From Isoptericola variabilis 225 (GTDB taxonomy: Bacteria; Actinomycetota; Actinomycetes; Actinomycetales; Cellulomonadaceae): a DNA stretch of 64,000 bases. Location of the stretch: contig NC_015588.1 of NCBI RefSeq assembly GCF_000215105.1, positions 372,001 to 436,000 on the forward strand, written 5' to 3'. Each line of letters begins with the position of its first letter. Position 1 is the first letter of the stretch. Of the stretch, positions 61,985-64,000 are shown in pieces. Under the pieces are notes generated by a model that was given only the letters and a program-made list of their open reading frames with translations, did no database searches and was not told the origin of the DNA. A program made the translations under genes and the position numbers.

Positions 61985-62932
61985 ATGGTCGCCGACACAC
62001 GTCCGCTCCCGGCGTCGGGCCCCTCGGGCCCGGTGCCGGTCGGTCGCGCCTCCGTCGACGTGGTCCGTGCGCGGACCGGTGCGCGGGTCGTGGCCGCCCT
62101 GGTCGCCCTGCTCGCCGCCGTCGGTGTGGGGCTGACGCACCGGGTGTTCGTCGCGACGGCGGCAGGGCAGCGGGTGGACGAGCTCGCGTTCGAGGGTGCC
62201 GCCCACGGCCAGGGCCGGCTCTGGGTCGTGGCCGAGCCGGTGCTCGACGTCGTGTCGGTCGCGTTCGTCGTCGTGGCGATCGGTGTGGCGATGCTCGTGG
62301 CCGTCGCGCGACGGCGCTGGGTGCTCGCCGTCCAGGTGGCCGCGCTCGTCGTCGGCGCCAACGTGACGACGCAGCTCCTCAAGCACCAGCTGCTCGAGCG
62401 TCCCGACCTCCTGCCCGGCTGGAACGGCCCGAACACGCTGCCGAGCGGGCACACGACCGTCGCGGCCTCCGTCTCCGTGGCCCTCCTGCTCGCGACGCCG
62501 CGTGCCTGGCGGCCGGCCGTGACCGTCGTCGGCGTCCTGTACACCGCGGCGACGGGCGTCTCGACGCTCGTCGGGCAGTGGCACCGGCCGTCCGACGTCA
62601 TGGCCGCGCTCCTCGTGGTGCTCCTGTGGGGCGCCGTCGTGTGCGCGTTCACTCCGGCCGTCGCGCTCGACACCCCGCGCACGCCCGGCGGGTCGCTCGC
62701 GACGCCCGGGTCGTCGGTGCTCGCCGGGCTCCTGCTCCTCGGCGCCGCGGTCGGCGGGGGCATCGCGGCGACGACCATGGCCGGCCTCGTCGGCGCCTGG
62801 TCGGTGCCGTTCGCGCCCGACGTCACCGCCTACGCCGTCGGGGTGCTCGCCGTCGCGTCCGTGACCGCCGCGACGTTCGCCGTGCTGCTCGTCCTGCGGC
62901 AGGCGACCGCCCGCCCCGCCCCCGCGAAGTAG
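61985..62932 (+). CDS. PAP2-family membrane phosphatase
   Basis: A 315-residue protein with about eight hydrophobic helices. The phosphatase signature is complete: KHQLLERPD (motif 1, LysxxxxxxArgPro), LPSGHTTVA (motif 2) and GQWHRPSDVMAA (motif 3, where His is the nucleophile). It may dephosphorylate undecaprenyl pyrophosphate or phosphatidic acid. The last three codons GCG-AAG-TAG are part of the first unit of repeat array C, so the stop codon lies inside the repeat. Confidence 0.9.
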   Translation: MVADTRPLPASGPSGPVPVGRASVDVVRARTGARVVAALVALLAAVGVGLTHRVFVATAAGQRVDELAFEGAAHGQGRLWVVAEPVLDVVSVAFVVVAIGVAMLVAVARRRWVLAVQVAALVVGANVTTQLLKHQLLERPDLLPGWNGPNTLPSGHTTVAASVSVALLLATPRAWRPAVTVVGVLYTAATGVSTLVGQWHRPSDVMAALLVVLLWGAVVCAFTPAVALDTPRTPGGSLATPGSSVLAGLLLLGAAVGGGIAATTMAGLVGAWSVPFAPDVTAYAVGVLAVASVTAATFAVLLVLRQATARPAPAK

Positions 62933-63118
62933 CGCGTTTCGCGCCGAAGTAGCGCTCGCCGTCGCGAAGTAGCGCGTCTCGCGCCGAGGTAGCGCTCGAG
63001 GTCGCGAAGTAGCGTCCGACGTCGCGAAGTAGCGCGACCCGCGCGCGCCCCTCGCAGCGAAACACGCTACGTCGCGGGGAAACGCGCTACTTCGCCGAGG
63101 GGCACCGCTACGTCGGCG
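62924..63118. repeat. Phased inverted repeat array C
   Basis: Six left units with core CGAAGTAGCGC or CGAGGTAGCGC begin at 62925, 62945, 62965, 62985, 63005 and 63025, an exact 20 bp period. Three inverted units (CGCTACNTCGGCG-like) begin at 63065, 63085 and 63106. The first left unit contains the TAG stop of the PAP2 gene and the last right unit abuts the stop of the convergent LacI gene at 63119. The spacer 63040-63060 is GC-rich without its own strong hairpin. Confidence 0.9.
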
Positions 63119-64000
63119 TCAGGTCGAGGCGCGGACGACGAGCTGAGCGGGCAGCGTGACGGACCGGTGCGGTGCGCCGCCGATCTCCTCGAGCAGGAGC
63201 GAGACCATCTCGGCGCTGATGCGGTCGAACGGCTGGTGCATCGTCGTCAGGGGAGGGTCGAGCGTCTCGGCGAGCCCGGAGTCGTCGAACCCGGCCACCG
63301 CGACGTCGTCGGGCACCGCGCGGCCGGCCTTGCGGAGCGTGACGAGCGCACCGGACGCCATGAGGTCGCTCGCGGCGAAGACGGCGTCGAGGTCGGGTGC
63401 GCGCTCGAGCAGCTCGGCCATCGCCGCGGAGCCCGACGCCGCGCTGTAGTCGCCGTGGGCCACGAGGCGCTCGTCGAACGCGTCGCCGAGCTCCTGGCGG
63501 TACCCCTCCAGCCGGTAGCGCCCGCCGGGCGTGTCGAGCGGGCCGGTGATCATGCCGATCCGCCGCCGCCCGCAGGCCTTGAGGTGCTGGACCATGGCCC
63601 GCGCCCCGCCGATCTCGTCGACCGACACCGACGCCACCCGGTCGGCGTACCCGAGGGGGATGCCGCACGCGACCGTGGGCACGCCCTCGGCGAGCAGCGA
63701 CCCGATGAGCGGCTCGTTCTCGTGCGTCGAGATGAGCAGAACCCCGTCGACGTGCCCGGCCGTGACGTACGACGTCGCGTTCGCCCGCTCCTTGTCGTTG
63801 CCGGCGACGAGCAGGACGAGCGTCATGCCCCGCGCGTCGAGTGCCTCGGCCGCGCCGCGCAGGAGGATCGCGAAGTTGGGGTCCGCGAACAGGCGCTGCT
63901 GCGGCTCGGTGAGCAGGAACGCGAGCGAGTTCGCCCGCCCGGTGACGAGGCTGCGTGCGTGCCGGTTCACGCGGTAGCCCGTCTCGCGGATCGCACGCTC
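63119..64000 (-). CDS. LacI-family transcriptional regulator, N-terminus outside window
   Basis: The 293 codons present cover the whole effector domain but not the N-terminal helix-turn-helix, which lies beyond the window end. Landmarks are SLAFLLTEPQQRLFADPNFA at the start of the ligand domain, VDGVLLISTHENEPLIGSLL, VSVDEIGGARAMVQHL, GRRRIGMITGPLDTPGGRYR and VAVAGFDDSGLAETLDPPLT with the last helix RISAEMVSLLLEEIGG. Such proteins usually sense a sugar and control a nearby transport operon, here probably outside the window. Confidence 0.93.
   Translation of the reverse strand, partial: ERAIRETGYRVNRHARSLVTGRANSLAFLLTEPQQRLFADPNFAILLRGAAEALDARGMTLVLLVAGNDKERANATSYVTAGHVDGVLLISTHENEPLIGSLLAEGVPTVACGIPLGYADRVASVSVDEIGGARAMVQHLKACGRRRIGMITGPLDTPGGRYRLEGYRQELGDAFDERLVAHGDYSAASGSAAMAELLERAPDLDAVFAASDLMASGALVTLRKAGRAVPDDVAVAGFDDSGLAETLDPPLTTMHQPFDRISAEMVSLLLEEIGGAPHRSVTLPAQLVVRAST

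Overview
The window is a GC-rich actinobacterial chromosome segment (roughly 70% G+C or more, strong third-position G/C, frequent GTG starts). Mycothiol synthase (mshD), a two-domain MutT1-type Nudix/phosphatase, an M15 D,D-carboxypeptidase, an SigE-type ECF sigma factor and the actinobacterial 'helicase/secretion neighborhood' Tad cluster all fit a member of the Micrococcales such as a Cellulomonas-like organism. The genus is an inference; no rRNA or typing gene is present. Almost all genes are chromosomal housekeeping genes. I saw no insertion sequence, phage gene or CRISPR array.

Layout: 0-6.3 kb: end of a zincin metallopeptidase, a phased repeat array, M15 carboxypeptidase, monooxygenase-like membrane protein, MscS channel, glycerophosphodiesterase, lipoprotein, RibD-like reductase and tRNA-Lys(TTT). 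6.4-8.3 kb: an island of lower GC with a modification-sensor/Mrr endonuclease, what looks like an internally deleted hsdM, and a membrane protein. 8.5-19.7 kb: ABC exporter, IscA/HesB-like protein, a decayed DUF1206 gene, M50 protease, DEAD helicase, MsrB, MarR, aldo/keto reductase, DHA2 exporter behind a truncated MarR gene, and a sugar porter. 20-29.4 kb: DUF47-PiT phosphate transport, an AbiEi/DUF559-like protein, and a minus-strand series acs-mshD-ppk-mutT1; phosphate uptake and polyphosphate synthesis lie close together. 29.8-40.4 kb: HAD-IB phosphatase, ArsR-like regulator with MFS exporter, the Tad pilus operon (ssd-tadA-tadB-tadC-flp-tadE-tadE-like), a CitE-like lyase and the DEAH helicase that normally accompanies this Tad locus. 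40.5-49 kb: M18 aminopeptidase, ECF sigma factor plus membrane partner, ArsA-like ATPase, YbdD-CstA and the proton-pumping pyrophosphatase HppA. 49-64 kb: two DinB paralogues, M14 carboxypeptidase, cupin, tandem paralogous exported proteins, a methyltransferase, hydrolase, LysR, secreted S1 protease, beta-lactamase-fold hydrolase, PAP2 phosphatase and a LacI regulator cut by the window end.

The most unusual content is two families of structured repeats placed at gene 3' ends. Family 1 is a 42-44 bp palindrome (TGTCAGAA...TTCTGACA) in five copies; four are intergenic and one is inserted in frame inside the helicase gene, where it adds about 14 residues. Family 2 is a set of three inverted arrays built from a GCGAGGTAGCGC core repeated every 19-21 bp, with arms that point at each other and that abut or supply the stop codons of flanking genes. 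Neither resembles an ordinary U-tailed terminator and I do not know a description of either.

Three genes look like internal-deletion relics (hsdM, DUF1206, marR). CRP/GlxR-type sites (GTGA-N6-TCAC) lie in front of acs and between cstA and hppA, suggesting shared cAMP-type control of acetate, pyruvate/peptide and pyrophosphate metabolism.
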